64,000 bases of DNA from Siphonodentalium dalli (lineage: Eukaryota; Mollusca; Scaphopoda; Gadilida; Siphonodentaliidae): NCBI GenBank assembly GCA_032622095.1, contig CP136066.1:10067784-10131783 (forward strand). The letters are read 5' to 3'. The notes under the pieces are model-generated. The model made no database searches. It was not told the origin of the DNA and saw only the letters and a program-made list of their open reading frames with translations. This document shows, in pieces, positions 1-14,400 of this stretch. Made by a program: the position numbers and the translations under genes. Within the stretch, counting starts at the first letter, position 1, and each line of letters begins with the position of its first letter.

Positions 1-764
1 ATCTTGTTGATTTCTGTTGCTCCGAAGACTGATTCAGGGCTTCATGCATGGACTGCAGATCTTGTCTAATTCAGGGCTTCATGCATGGACTGCAGATCTT
101 GTCTAATTCAGGGCTTCATGCATGGACTGCAGATCTTGTCTAATTCAGGGCTTCATGCATGGACTGCAGATCTTGTCTAATTCAGGGCTTCATGCATGGA
201 CTGCAGATCTTGTCTAATTCAGGGCTTCATGCATGGACTGCAGATCTTGTCTGATTCAGGGCTTCATGCATGAACTGCAGATCTTGTCTAATTCAGGGCT
301 TCATGCATGGACTGCAGATCTTGTCTAATTCAGGGCCTCATGCATGGACTGCAGTGCAAATAATATCTTGTTGATTTCTGTTGCTCCGAAGACTGATTCA
401 GGGCTTCATGCATGGACTGCAGATCTTGTCTAATTCAGGGCCTCATGCATGGACTGCGGTGCAAATAATATCTTGTTGATTTCTGTTGCTCCGAAGACTG
501 ATTCAGGGCTTCATGCATGGACTGCAGATCTTGTCTAATTCAGGGCCTCATGCATGGACTGCAGTGCAAATAATATCTTGTTGATTTCTGTTGCTCCGAA
601 GACTGATTCAGGGCTTCATGCATGGACTGCAGATCTTGTCTAATTCAGGGCCTCATACATGGACTGCAGTGCAAATAATATCTTGTTGATTTCTGTTGCT
701 CCGAAGACTGTTGTCTGATTCAGGGCTTCATGCATGGACTGCAGATCTTGTCTAATTCAGGGCT
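1..764. repeat. composite satellite, 37-bp unit plus spacer unit
   Basis: Tandem 37-bp units (ttcagggcttcatgcatgga ... ctaa) alternate with a spacer carrying tcttgttgatttctgttgct. The array is cut by the window start. The unit closely resembles the acceptor and first codons of THADA exon 1 (ttcaggccttcatgtatggg), suggesting descent from a copy of it. Confidence 0.9.
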
Positions 765-765
765 T

Positions 766-1905
766 TTTCCCTGTGGATAAAATTAATTGAAAACAAATTC
801 CATTTTTGGTAGTGATATCAAAATTTATTAATATAACGAGACATATATATATAATAAACAAACATAACTTATGCATACATTATAAAATAATACGTTAGCA
901 GTTAACAGGAACACTTTTACATTTCGACAATTACATGTGAACTTTGCTGTTAATTCTTTGACAGTTAGAACTGGACCAATGATGTACAATCTCGAACAAT
1001 ACATACAGCTGCAATGTGCGAATTAACACCTGAAAGAATTCAAATAAAGCCTTAATTAGTATTCTAAATTAGAACTTCTGGTTCAACAAAGTTGTAATAG
1101 GTAACTGGATGTAACCTTTTGCCTCTTGGTCATGTGATCTTACCTATAAATTGTATTCACAGGTAATATACTGTCCTTCTTCTCCTTTATGGAGTCGTGT
1201 CTATCGGATGTACAGGGAAGAATTTTGTCCCTATTTAACCTTGATAAAATTTACAATTCAAAAACTTACAATGTCTTGTCTCGCTTGCGGTCACAGTAAA
1301 TTTGACTTTGACAACCACACACCTTATGTGTTGTGCACGGGATACTCACCGATTTATCAAAATAGCATTTTTAGTAAATGGGTGCATGGTGATTTATCAT
1401 TCAGATGATCGCCGTCTGCATTTGCTATTAAATGTGTGTCAAAAAACAATGCCATGTGTAAAATCAATAAATCAGGTGTTTTAGATATTCATGTCCCACT
1501 GCAGTGTATTAGTGATATTGACGATTGACTTACCTTTGGATGTTTCATGTTTAACGAGTAGATCTTGCTTGATAGTTGTGCAACCAGTAACATACTTTTA
1601 ACTAATATACCAGCATTTATGCAAACCTTACAAGACATGGCACCTGTAACTGTGTCATATTTCATGATGAAACTGATATCAATCTTAACATTGCCCACCT
1701 TTTTATTAAAAACCTAAAACAACAACATTTTACTTAAATAAACATAATAAACACAGTTCAGTGATTGGCGATGATGTCCGCTCACGCATCTACGTTGTTA
1801 AAAAACTTTGGCCAATTATTTTTGCTAATCATGATTTTTTTTAGCCAAATTGAATTTTTTTTACCAATTTGCTAATTTGGCTCCTGCAAGCACGATCCCT
1901 GAACA
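766..1905. other. intronic AT-rich DNA, no gene recognised
   Basis: Apart from short open frames without coding character (the longest is 1151-1408), nothing is recognised. From about 1795 there are gccaaat-type repeats related to the MITE that follows. Confidence 0.5.
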
Positions 1906-2038
1906 CAGGGTCCGTGCTGGACTGAAAGTTTACTTTTGCCAAATAATTTGCCAAATGAAAATATTTTTTGCCAAATTATTTTAGAATTTGCCAAATGTGA
2001 ATTATTTTTGCCATTGGCAAGTGGCAGCACGAACCCTG
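1906..2038. mobile_element. small hAT-like MITE (133 bp)
   Basis: The ends are CAGGGTCCGTGCTGG and the inverted GGCAGCACGAACCCTG, with internal gccaaat repeats. The flanks CCTGAACA (1898-1905) and CCTGATCA (2039-2046) match at 7 of 8 positions, as for an 8-bp target duplication. A larger relative is at 47683-48208. Confidence 0.7.
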
Positions 2039-2347
2039 CCTGATCAGGAGGGATGTTAAGGATATATTAGCCGTCAACCACTTCACGAAACGATAATACA
2101 AGTGAAGAGGAAATCATATTTATTGCTGAGAAATGTTCAAATATTAAGTTCAACAAACTTATTATATGAACATTTCCTAAGGGAGCTACTCATCAATGAG
2201 TATTTAGTATAGAAAGGGTTAAAGTTATTATCTGAGCATTTCTTCATGAGAACTACTCATCAATGAGTATTTAGTATAGAAAGGGTCAATGGCCTGCCTC
2301 TGGTTGTTCCTTGATTGTTGACTAAGATTATTGTCTTGTTATTTCAG

Positions 2348-2477
2348 GCCTTCATGTATGGGCTACAGACATTACTCTTTGACGGCCTGCAGACCGGCTG
2401 TTCATTTGCCCGTAGACTGACTTGCTTGTCTGCTCTCGTGCTGATGTTAGATATATATGGCAACAAACCTGTGAAAG
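2348..2477 (+). CDS. THADA: THADA exon 1 of window
   Basis: The acceptor is ttatttcag|GCC and the donor AAAG|gtagga; the exon ends in phase 1. It encodes FMYGLQTLLFDGLQTG and RRLTCLSALVLMLDIYG, matching the vertebrate block NFMSSICNSLFEALFPG. Earlier exons must lie upstream of the window. A satellite resembling this acceptor and exon start fills positions 1-764. Confidence 0.85.
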
Positions 2478-5400
2478 GTAGGAAAACCTACACGATTTGT
2501 ATTGAATAATAGACAGAAGGCTGAACATTCTCCATTATGAAACATTTGTCAAATGAGCAAATTATACAGTACTTTATTTCATGAGGATCAATTCTGTTTT
2601 AGGTCTGAAAATCCTATTTGCTGCTGAAGGTAAACACGTTGTGCAGCATCGCATTATCACATGATAATCTGGGAAAAACATACAGATGGATAATAAAAAT
2701 GTCATTGTACCATGTTGTGTACAGTTTGTGTACAGTATGTGTACAAGGTGAATTTAGTGATGCTAGCCCACTGTTAGCATCATTAATTTCACCCTCTGGG
2801 GACCTCATTCTGCATGTCCTCATCTGCTATGGGAGACCTAGACACAGATTTACATTCCAAGATGGTGACGTGCGGACTAGCATCACTAACTTGAGAAACA
2901 TCTTTAGAAAGTTTCTTTTTCTTTTCAGTTTAGTTTCTCTATATCCCAAAATTGGCAGACGACACAATGCATAATTGAGGTGCCCAATGGGTTCTCATCA
3001 CCATATTCACCATCTGGGAACTTAAATATGTGTCTAGTTCTCCCATATACAGAATAAGGTCTCTTGATGATGAATGTAGATGCAAATGTCCGGCACAATA
3101 TTTCGAAGCCATATTACATTTGAATATACCAGAGAGATATTTGTAGCTTTCTATATTATTTCGAGCATTATTCAGTTCTTGTTCGTATCTTCAAATATTT
3201 CAGAATCTGCCAGCTGTTTTCGTTTCTGCTCCAGACTCAGTAAGCAACACGTCTGCTCCCTACTGAGCTGCCTCACAGACACATTCGAAGATATCAAAAT
3301 CGACGCTGTTATAGTTCTCACATCAATGCATCAGGCCGGCTTATATATAAAGGTGAGTGACTGGCTTATATATAGAGGTGAGTGACTGGCTTATATATAG
3401 AGGTGAGTGACTGGCTTATATATAGAAGTGAGTGACTGGCTTATATATAGAGGTGAGTGACTGGCTTATATATAGAGGTGAGTGACTAGATAATGTATAG
3501 ATGTGTTCATACACAACAGCAATAACTGATTATTCTCATATATTATATCTCACATGACTTTCTCGCATTCTGATTGGCTGCACGCTGCTATACTATTTTA
3601 CGATAGTACCCCAGTAGGATTCATACATGCCTACTATTCTTTTTCTATTTATAGTAACAAACGCATTTCGCGAAATCGGGTTGCTGCCTGAAGATGTGGT
3701 CAATCGTAAACGATACCTTCTACGATACTTGTTGCAATATTTGAATATCATCAGATTTATTGGTGAATTGTAATGATCCTACAAATGTCCGATCATAGCT
3801 ATCCAATGTATTTAATAGTTTGTCCCTTTGTATAATTAGTTGGCAAGCAGCCAGTCCTAATTTAGTACTGCTAGTGGACGTTATTTATAACTTTCTTTGA
3901 CCATTTTAATTAAGTTTAACTTCTAAAAATTTGCCAAAATGTCTTTGCTAATGACGTATTTATATAAATAAATGCATGAATCATTAAGATGTAACTATTA
4001 ACATAGTTATTCTCCCCTGATCATTAGAAGATTGCCGTAAATTGTAAAATCTGAGACCGATTTCCAAAATTCACAGTGAAATTCACGGTAAATAAAAAGG
4101 TGACAAAATCGGACAAAGAAATAGTGTGCTAGAATTGGCACCAATGTTCAATATAAAAATAATTAATGTCATGTCATTGAAAAAAATAGTGGTCCTTGAG
4201 GAGGAATAGTCAACTCGCCTGAAGCTCGAGGACTTTTCCTCCTCTCGGACCACTATTTTGGCATAGTCCACTCGAAGCCATTCATTATCTATATAATATA
4301 TCTCATGGTGATTCCATATTGGTATCTTGATACGGCATGTGTTCATGCACAACAGCAATAACTGATTATTCTCATACATGTTATATATCCCTGTTTTGAA
4401 ATATAGATATGTTTCTCTTGACAATAGTAAAATATTTTTTTGGAGTAGCAGACGATTGAAAACTGACCAATCAGCAAGTGGGATTTATGTCTTGATCACA
4501 TACACTGTCATTCGTTTAGCTATCCAGATATCCGTTTAGCATTATACAGTTTAAGTTTGTATTGGGATCTCACAGGTCGAAATGATACGATACGCATCAA
4601 CGCTTTGTCATAATTATAATGTTTTGACACACTTTCTTGCCCATTTCCACTTGAATAGACCTTTACTCGGTTAACCTATTGTTATATCAGCGGCTTTGAA
4701 ACAGAATCACATGACCTGGAATATGAATATCACATTGCTATAATGCTTGGTTGTTCAGATTTTACCTGAGTATAGATAGACATGAGTGATAAGGGTGGTT
4801 GTACAATTTTGTTTACATCAAAAGACACATTTAAAATGGAACTATAATTTTTCTTGAAGGTGTCTTTACTTCCTCTATGGTTGTGATAAGGAAATCAATA
4901 TTTTTTTTTTAACCCCAGCCGTTTCGAGATTGTTTTTCCTTGCTAAAATGTGATTATGTGATCAAATGGTTAGGGGAGCAAACTTAATAAAAGCCCTTGG
5001 GCTTGTTGTTTAATCCCCTTTCCAATCAATCGATTATTTATATTATTCTGTCTTATTGTAAAATGTTTGTCAAATGTTTAAATATGTTATTATTTTGATT
5101 GGAATAAAATATGTTTACACAAAATGGTTTCAAATTCGTCGCAATTCTATACAAAATTTATTAACCTCGTTCATTAATTTTGACTTGAGCCTCGCAAAAG
5201 CTCAGCTCAAATCAAATTTAGCGTACTCAGATAATAAATTTAGTGTACTCAGATAATAAATTTCGTGCACTCAGATAATAAATTTCTAATAGATTTGCGA
5301 CTCATTAGAGAACCTCTATTTATACTTTTAGGATCGAGAGGAGTTAGAGTTATTATTCACAGCTGCGACGAAGCTTTCTACGAGCACCCGACCCCAGGAC

Positions 5401-8400
5401 TGCTCACATGCGTCACATCTATTCACATATATTCTGCTTCACGATGAGCTCGGCTCCATAATTAAAAGTCACTACATACAACACAATAGGAATATGGAAT
5501 CTAAAACGATAGATTCGTCATTCCTGGATGCTATTAACATGGGGTCGATGTCCAATCGAACACTGGCGTTGGTCGCTTATCTGTTGCTCCTCCTCACAGA
5601 TCAGCTGAGTGTAGCTGAGCGGAACCTTCTCACGGCAGCTGCTAATGGCCCCATGTATCCCACGCTGCATGCTATAAGGCATCTAATGGACAGAGTTGAC
5701 TTCAGGTAAGACCCATGTATCCCACGATGCACGCTATAAGGCATCTAATGGACAGAGTTGACTTCAGGTAAGACCCATGTATCTCACGCTGCACGCTATA
5801 AGGCATCTAATGGACAGAGTTGACTTCAGGTAACGGCCCCATGTATCCCACGCTGCATGCTATAAGGCATCTAATGGACAGAGTTGACTTCAGGTAACGG
5901 CCCCATGTATCCCACGCTGCATTCTATAAGGCTTCTAATGGCCATGTATCCCACGCTGCATTCTATAAGGCTGCTAATGGCCCCATGTATCCCACGCTGC
6001 ATTCTATAAGGCTGCTAATGGCCCCATGTATCCCACGCTGCATTCTATAAGGCTGCTAATGGCCCCATGTATCCCACGCTGCATTCTATAAGGCTGCTAA
6101 TGGCCCCATGTATCCCACGCTGCATTCTATAAGGCTGCTAATGGCCCCAGGTATCCCACGCTGCATGCTATAAGGCATCTAATGGCCCCATGTATCCCAC
6201 GCTGCATGCTATAAGGCATCTAATGGCCCCATGTATCCCACGCTGCATGCTATAAGGCATCTAATGGCCCCATGTATCCCACGCTGCACGCTATAAGGCA
6301 TCTAATGGCCCCATGTATCCCACGCTGCACGCTATAAGGCATCTAATGGCCCCATGTATCCCACGCTGCACGCTATAAGGCATCTAATGGCCCCATGTAT
6401 CCCACGCTGCATGCTATAAGGCATCTAATGGCCAGAGATCCCACGCTGCATGCTATAAGGCATCTAATGGCCCCATGTATCCCACGCTGCACGCTATAAG
6501 GCATCTAATGGCCAGAGATCCCATGCTGCATGCTATAAGGCATCTAATGGCCCCATGTATCCCACGCTGCACGCTATAAGGCATCTAATGGCCCCATGTA
6601 TCCCACGCTGCACGCTATAAGGCATCTAATGGCCAGAGATCCCACGCTGCATGCTATAAGGCATCTAATGGCCCCATGTATCCCACGCTATAAGGCATCT
6701 AATGGCCCCATGTATCCCACGCTGCACGCTATAAGGCATCTAATGGCCAGAGATCCCACGCTGCATGCTATAAGGCATCTAATGGCCCCTTGTATCCCAC
6801 GCTGCACGCTATAAGGCATCTAATGGCCCCATGTATCCCACGCTGCATGCTATAAGGCATCTAATGGCCCCATGTATCCCACGCTATAAGGCATCTAATG
6901 GCCCCATGTATCCCACGCTGCACGCTATAAGGCATCTAATGGCCAGAGATCCCACGCTGCATGCTATAAGGCATCTAATGGCCCCTTGTATCCCACGCTG
7001 CACGCTATAAGGCATCTAATGGCCCCATGTATCCCACGCTGCATGCTATAAGGCATCTAATGGCCCCATGTATCCCACGCTGCATGCTATAAGGCATCTA
7101 ATGGCCCCATGTATCCCACGCTGCATTCTATAAGGCATCTAATGGACAGAGTTGACTTCAGGTAACGGCCCCATGTATCCCACGCTGCATGCTATGAGAC
7201 ATCTAATGGCCCCATGTATCCCACGCTGCATGTTATAAGGCATCTAATGGCCCCATGTATCCCACGCTGCATGCTATAAGGCATCTAATGGCCAGAGTTG
7301 ACTTCAGGTAAGTTTCAAAAGGCTAATATGTGTTAAAGACATATAATACTCTTATTTCAATTAAAGATGCATTATCCGAATTAAAGCTCCTAAATTACTA
7401 TTTCTTTGGCTTTGGGGTAAAAAATATTTGATTCGATTATCGAAAATTATAACACTAATTATAACATTTTATCTCTGAACTATGCACACTCTTAAGGGAA
7501 ACTACTCGTTAATGTGTAATTAGTATAGAAAGAGTTAAACTTATTATCTGAACATTTCTTAAGGGATAACTACTCTTCGATGTGTAATTAGTATAGAAAT
7601 GGTTAACCAATCTTTTTATTTTGTAGTAACCTTACCGACTCGCTATCCGCTGTATTAACCCATCTTTTTATTTTGTAGTAACCTTACCGACTCGCTATCC
7701 GCTGTATTAACCCATCTTTTTATTTTGTAGGAACCTTACCGACTCGCTATCCACTGTATTAAGCCATCTTTTTATTTTGTAGTAACCTTACCGACTCGCT
7801 ATCTGCTGTATTAACCCATCTTTTTATTTTGTAGGAACCTTACCGACTCGCTATCCGCTGTATTAACCCATCTTTTTATTTTGTAGGAACCTTACCGACT
7901 CTCTATCTGCTGTATTAACCCATCTTTTTATTTTGTAGGAACCTTACCGACTCGCTATCCACTGTATTAACCCATCTTTTTATTTTGTAGGAACCTTACC
8001 GATCCGCTATCTGCTGTACTCTGGAGAGATTGTATCGCCAGATTGTTACAGCTTGGCCATGATATCGCAGAAGTTGTGTCCCCTGTTGTGAATAACTCCT
8101 CACCAGAGGGCCACATCCCAGAATCACTAACTCAGTGTGAGTAGACTTTGAAAGAAGTTTGCATATGACCACGAAGAATCGTGGTCTGTCAAACACAATA
8201 AATATAAGGCCAATATAAAACATTTGCTAGATTTAAATCCCCTCCCAAATCTATTTTTAGTCCCCTCCAAGTCTGAGTTTAGTGTACCTGTCATTTGCTG
8301 AATGAGGTCCCCAGAGGGTGAATTTAGTAATGCTATCCCACACAGCAGGCTAGCATCACCAAATTAACCCTCTTGGGACCTTATTCTGCATGGCCCCATC

Positions 8401-11400
8401 TGCTATGGGAGACATAGACTCAGGTTGAAGTTCCCAAAATGGTGAATATTGTGATGTACACCCATTGATTATACAAAGTGTTGTATGTCAATTTAGGGAT
8501 ATAGAGGGACTAAACTAAAAAAGAAATAGAATCTAAGTTTCTATAGAAATTTTATAATAACTTTTCAGAGAAGATGAAGCCAAAGCAGAATGAGGTCCCC
8601 AGAGTGTGAATTTAGTGATGCTAGCCCACTATGCGGGATAGCGTCACTAAATTCACCCTCTGGGGACCTCATTTTACAAATGACAGACATGCTATAATCA
8701 GACTTTTCAATCCAGTTAGTATTTTCTTCTAACCTATATTTGGTAATACATACCAAATAAGGAATATTACAATGAAGCGTATTGTGAGTCGTATATTGTA
8801 AGCGCACCAAATTAGGAGTCTTAAAATTGTCGTAAAGCACGCGAATCTAAATAAGGAAATGGCGCAATATCGTGACTCATCTTATGAACAATCCACTGTG
8901 TTTTTTGCGAGAAACTAAACAACAGTCGACCTGTATTTTCTCGGACACAAAACGCGTTTTGTGAATAATATCGCATTCATATCATCATTATGCTATACTA
9001 TTAGTATATTCTTGAGGAAATAATCATAATTTGATAATGTTATTTTTAAATTATAACCTACAACGAAGGCCGGCGTCACTTAAGATACTGCTTCAATATC
9101 TAGAACTGACAATGACCATTTATATTAGGAAGAATAAATATGAAAAATAAAATTTACCCTAAATGTTTGGCCTAAAGGTTCACTTTTATGTGTACCCATA
9201 CCATGTATGGTACACATAATGCCAACATCCAGATCAATCATCCGTCGTTGAATGCCACATCCGTGTTCCTATTGTGCTTATGTGATTCCAATTGTGACCT
9301 TAATAGTAAGGTGTGAATTGTTGAAACTTTTACACTCATGAAAAGGTTGGTGTAAGGATTTATTAAAATAGCTAATCGGTATCGGTATGGGTTAAACATC
9401 TGCCAATCGTGATCGGCCTCTCGTTAAACTTTAATTCCTAGTAGCTGTTCCCATTAGGCTTGTATTTTATTGTTTCTGCATAGTATATCTTTATAATGAA
9501 TCCGTTTTTGGTCAGAAGGAAAGTTAACAATCTCTTCTACAATAGTTTCAACCCAATAATTTTTATTGTGTACCCCAAGTTTATCATGAATTTACATTTC
9601 TTTTATAAATTCTACCCCAAGTTAGTTTACATGAATTTACGCTTCCTCTATAAATTCTACCCCAAGTTTACATGAATTTACGCTTCCTCTATAAATTCTA
9701 CCCCAAGTTTAACATGAATTTACACTTTCTCTATAAATTCTACCCAAGCTTAACATGAATTTATGCTTCCTCTATAAATTCTACCCCAAGTTTACATGAA
9801 TTTACGCTTCCTCTATAAATTCTACCCCAAGTTTAACATGAATTTACACTTTCTCTATAAATTCTACCCAAGCTTAACATGAATTTATGCTTCCTTTATA
9901 AATTCTACCCCAAGTTTATATGAATTTACACTTCCTCTATAAATTCTACCCCAAGTTTAACATGAATTTACGTTTTCCTCTAGAAATACTTCTGTAACTT
10001 TTTAGATCCATGACAACCGACATCAAATTATCGCCCATTTACATTCTGGTCGTCTGCTCAGTTAACAAATTATCTGCCATTCAAACGTGCCGGTGGATGC
10101 GATGTCATCACAGGTTCTGACATTTATGAAACAGTGACGTTGATGCCGGAGTATCTTGTTGTCTGCTCAGTTAACAAATTATCTCCCATTTACAGGTTCC
10201 AGTGCATGTGATGATGTCATCATGGGGTCAGACAGTTATAAAACAGTGACTTTGATGCCGGAGTATTTGGTCGTCTGTTCCTGGAGGTCAGTTAAGGAGA
10301 TGTCGTTACTGTTCGGACAGTTATCTCTTACAGTACCTGTCGTTAACGATAAATGCTACCAGGGACTTCTCTACTGTCAACAGGTAATTTATTATCCTTG
10401 AAATAGTGTGTCTGTCATTTGCGGAATGAGGTCCCCAGAGGGTGAATTTAGTGACGCTACCCTGCACTGCGGGCTATCATCACTATATTCACCCTCTGGG
10501 GACCTCATTCTGCTTGGGGCTCATCTTCTGGGAAGTATCTATAGTCTCAAATTAATTTTTTTTAGTTACTTTTTCCCTTCTGTTCAGTTTCTATATCCCC
10601 TAATTTGCAGAAGATAAAATGTATAATCGAGGTGACTACAATGGGTGAACATCACCAACTTTAACTGGGGAACTTCAATATGATCCTAGGTCTCCCATAG
10701 CCTCAGCTGAATGAGGTTCCCAGAGGGTGAATTTGGTGATGATAGCCACCTGGGACCATATTATGCAAATGATAGACACAATATTTCAAGGCTTAATAAT
10801 TTTTTATCCTGTACAAATTGAAGTTTGTTGTTATATATTGAAATGTTGTGTTTCATGTGTCTACAAGTACAACATGTCTTGTTTATTAATTTGTTGCAGA
10901 TTTATGGCCTTCAGCATTCACAATGCATCCACGCCAACTTTGGATTTTGTATGGAACACAACAATTTCAACATCCATTCCTTATATTTAGACTCGACTAG
11001 CAAATTAAATTGAGCATTTAGCACCTATTTAGCACCCATTTAGCACCCATTAACACCTATTTTCAATAATATTCTGATAAGACTTGCAAATTGCATTCAT
11101 ACAATATGGAAACAAGTTGGGGCTCACACGCGATGTCACATGAAACAATTTCAACCAACCAACATTCTGCAATGAAGTTCCAAATATATGAAACCAGTTT
11201 TGTCCAGTCAAGTCTGGATTTAGTGTGTGTGATATTTGCAGAATGAGGTCCCTAGAACAAAAATTGACCCCACCCCAATAATACTTAATCTTGTAGAAAG
11301 GTATCTATCTTCTTCGGGCTATCATTTATCACCAGTCCACAAACTGGTACAATATATACAAAAATAATATTTGTTACATATATATAGGTTTAAAAAATAT

Positions 11401-14400
11401 ATTATTAGGCCAAAAAAAAAAGTTTTGCTTCTCAGGCTCCGCCGCATTGAATAAAAAGGGCCGCATTAGGCCTTTTTATTGCAATGCCTGATGTTATGAC
11501 AAAAAAACTTACGAAAAAACAGATTTTATTTTTTTGGGATTTTATAATCAACATGTCCGTAGCAGATATGTGATGAACATTAGTTTGCATTGAGCTCTAA
11601 CATGTAATGTGTTAAAAAGTGACTTGCAGGCTTACAACATGAAGTAGATGACTACAATTAAGAAAATGATTAGCTGATCCTCATGCTCTTCTTACAATTA
11701 GTCATTGTGAACAACTTACACTACAAGTAATTGTAACTTTATACAATTGAAAAGCACAGGACTAAATTCAGGATCACATATTGGAATGGAGAGGTATCAG
11801 TTTTTAGACAACAATAACAGTAGTTAATGTCAGGGGGATTATATAATGTTAGGTAATCCCAGTCATACACTGGAAGTACAATGTCATTTTTATGTAAGAC
11901 TAAATGAGTTTATATGCATAACAGTTCCTCTACATTTCTGATTATTACTAGACAGAGGAAGGTATCGTTGTCCATGCTTACTATATGCAGAAAAAAATAA
12001 AAAATAAAAATAAAACCCTCCCTCCCTCATTGATTTGAAGAAAAAAAATTGCCCGAGAACCAAAACACTTTTTTTTTTTGGCCTTACTCTTCAATTTGAT
12101 GTATCCTATCCTGTGTAAAATTTGGCTCAGAAGAACTCCGGTATGATCACAGGTCTGATGCAGACCGGCTGTTATTACTACATGATGTCCCCTCAAGTAT
12201 GAGTTTAGTGTGCATGTCATTTGCAGAATGAGGTCCCCAGAGGGTGAATTTAGTGACACTATCCCGCATAGCAGGCTAGCATCACCAAATTCACCTTCTG
12301 GGGACCTCATTCTGCATGGCCTCATCTGCTATGGGAGACATAGACTCAGATTGAAGTTCCCAAAAGGTGAATGTTGTGATGTACACCCATTTGGAACCTC
12401 GATTATGCAATGTGTCATCTGACAATTTGGGGATATAGAGAAACTAAACAAAAAAGAAATAGAATCTATGTGAAGAAGTTTCTATATAAATTTGACAATA
12501 AAGAAACTTTCCAGAGAAGATGAGACCTAAGCAGAATGAGGTACCCAGAGGGTGAATTTGGTTATGTTAGCCCGCTATGCAGGATCGCGTCACTAAATTC
12601 ACCCTCTGAGGACCTCATTCTGCAAATGACAGGCACACTAAAATCAGGCTTGTGTCCGCTCCAGCTCCAGCAAAGACTTTGTTTTTATACAGTCTTTCGC
12701 CTCAAAGATACTCTCAATGGTAAGTATCATATATATATATTACATATTACATAAGCAGAATTGTTTACTGACGCACCCAAACCAATCACGCCACATGACG
12801 GCCCCGTATCTCTCGTATTTATTGAAAAAATGAGTTTCATAAATCTGGAAGCAAATTTCCAAATTAAAAAACAGCCATTTTGTGCGAGTCTATTGTGAGT
12901 ACTATTTATAGTTCATACGAAACACAAAAATTAGTTATAAAATGAAATAAACACATTTTAAAGATTGAATTAACACGAATGCCGACTTTAAAACATACAT
13001 ATGGACAAGAATATAACTTCATAAATATTTAGAGCATAAATACATTACTTCTCCGTTAATATTTGATTTATATTTGGCCAATGACAAATTAGTGTTATGT
13101 CATTTCAGCTTACCTACAATATTTGACAAAATGGCTGATATTGGAATATGAAAATTTGCTTCCGGGTTTATGAAACTGATTTTAGCAGAATGAGGTCCTC
13201 AGAGGGTGAATTTAGTGATGTATGGACATGTTGGTGATTTATATTTTATATTTATAGGTTTTGTATATCGGTGATTTATTTAGCAAACAGCTATTAGAAG
13301 CGATACACAGAGGAGCATTTGAGCTGGCGTACGCAGGTTTCATTAAACTCTGTGAAATGCTCTGGAGGTATGTGTGTGTTAATTTACCTGTCCAATATTT
13401 TATGTCAGGGGATGTTTAGTCATCATTACAATAATGGGACAGCTAATATGTATTTTATTTCAAACTATTTTTCTTGACTTAATTATTATGGTTTCAGAAA
13501 AACATGGACTTCTTTGAAACATTTTTTTTATTTTTGCTCATATACTTAAAATGATATGTTCATCTTTTCATAATTTAATAATAAGCCGTCAATCCACGGA
13601 ATACTGTGAAACAATTGACTGCCACACACTTTGCGAGTCAGGTTATTTCTCAATAACCTAAATTTCTTGTTTAATTTCCCGCTACAAAAATGACAGCACT
13701 CATAGCAGCATCTTACGCAAATGAAAAGTCCTTGAATTTCGACCCCTTCATTGAGAAGTGCTTAAATTCAGTTTGTTCCTTGAAAAGTACTTGATTTCTC
13801 ACTACCACCCTTGATAAGTACTTGAATTTGGCCCATTTACGATCTTATTAATTAAATTAGGTGTACAAATGCTTCCCGAAGTCAACGCAATCAGAACGCT
13901 AACAAAATTCTCACAGTGAGATATCCTCACCTCTATTATTAACTCAAGCGGGAAATTCCAGGAATAACCTGACATCATCGATTTATAATAAGATTTATGT
14001 GTAGTACGTCATCGCTCTTGCATCTTGTGCCAACCACCTGCACGTGTTTTCTCCGGAGTCAGTTCTTTATTTATTCAGGAGGCAATTGTTTACGAATAGT
14101 TAATAGTTTGAAAAGTTATCAATCATGCCTTCCGGTCGATGTGTTTTTAATCCATGCTGGGTAAAGACTTATGCGTGGCTTTTGTCGGTAAAAGACATGT
14201 TCTTCAAAGACATGCTTCAACATTAGACATTAACATTTGGTATAAAATTGTGTGCATCAGAGAGGTATTTCAATATGAGAGGAGGCTTGTTGCTTGTTGT
14301 GAACTTTCGGTAAGTGTATATGAACAAGTTGGAAGTCCTTGAAAATCAAGTATGTGGTCCTTGAAAAGTGCTTAAATAGTCCTTGAATTTGATTTTGAAA

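Noticed and set aside
3204-3352. Exon 2 ending at its first donor
   Set aside because: This would leave phase 0, while exon 3 needs phase 1 to read LSTSTRPQDC; the second donor fits both phase and alignment length.
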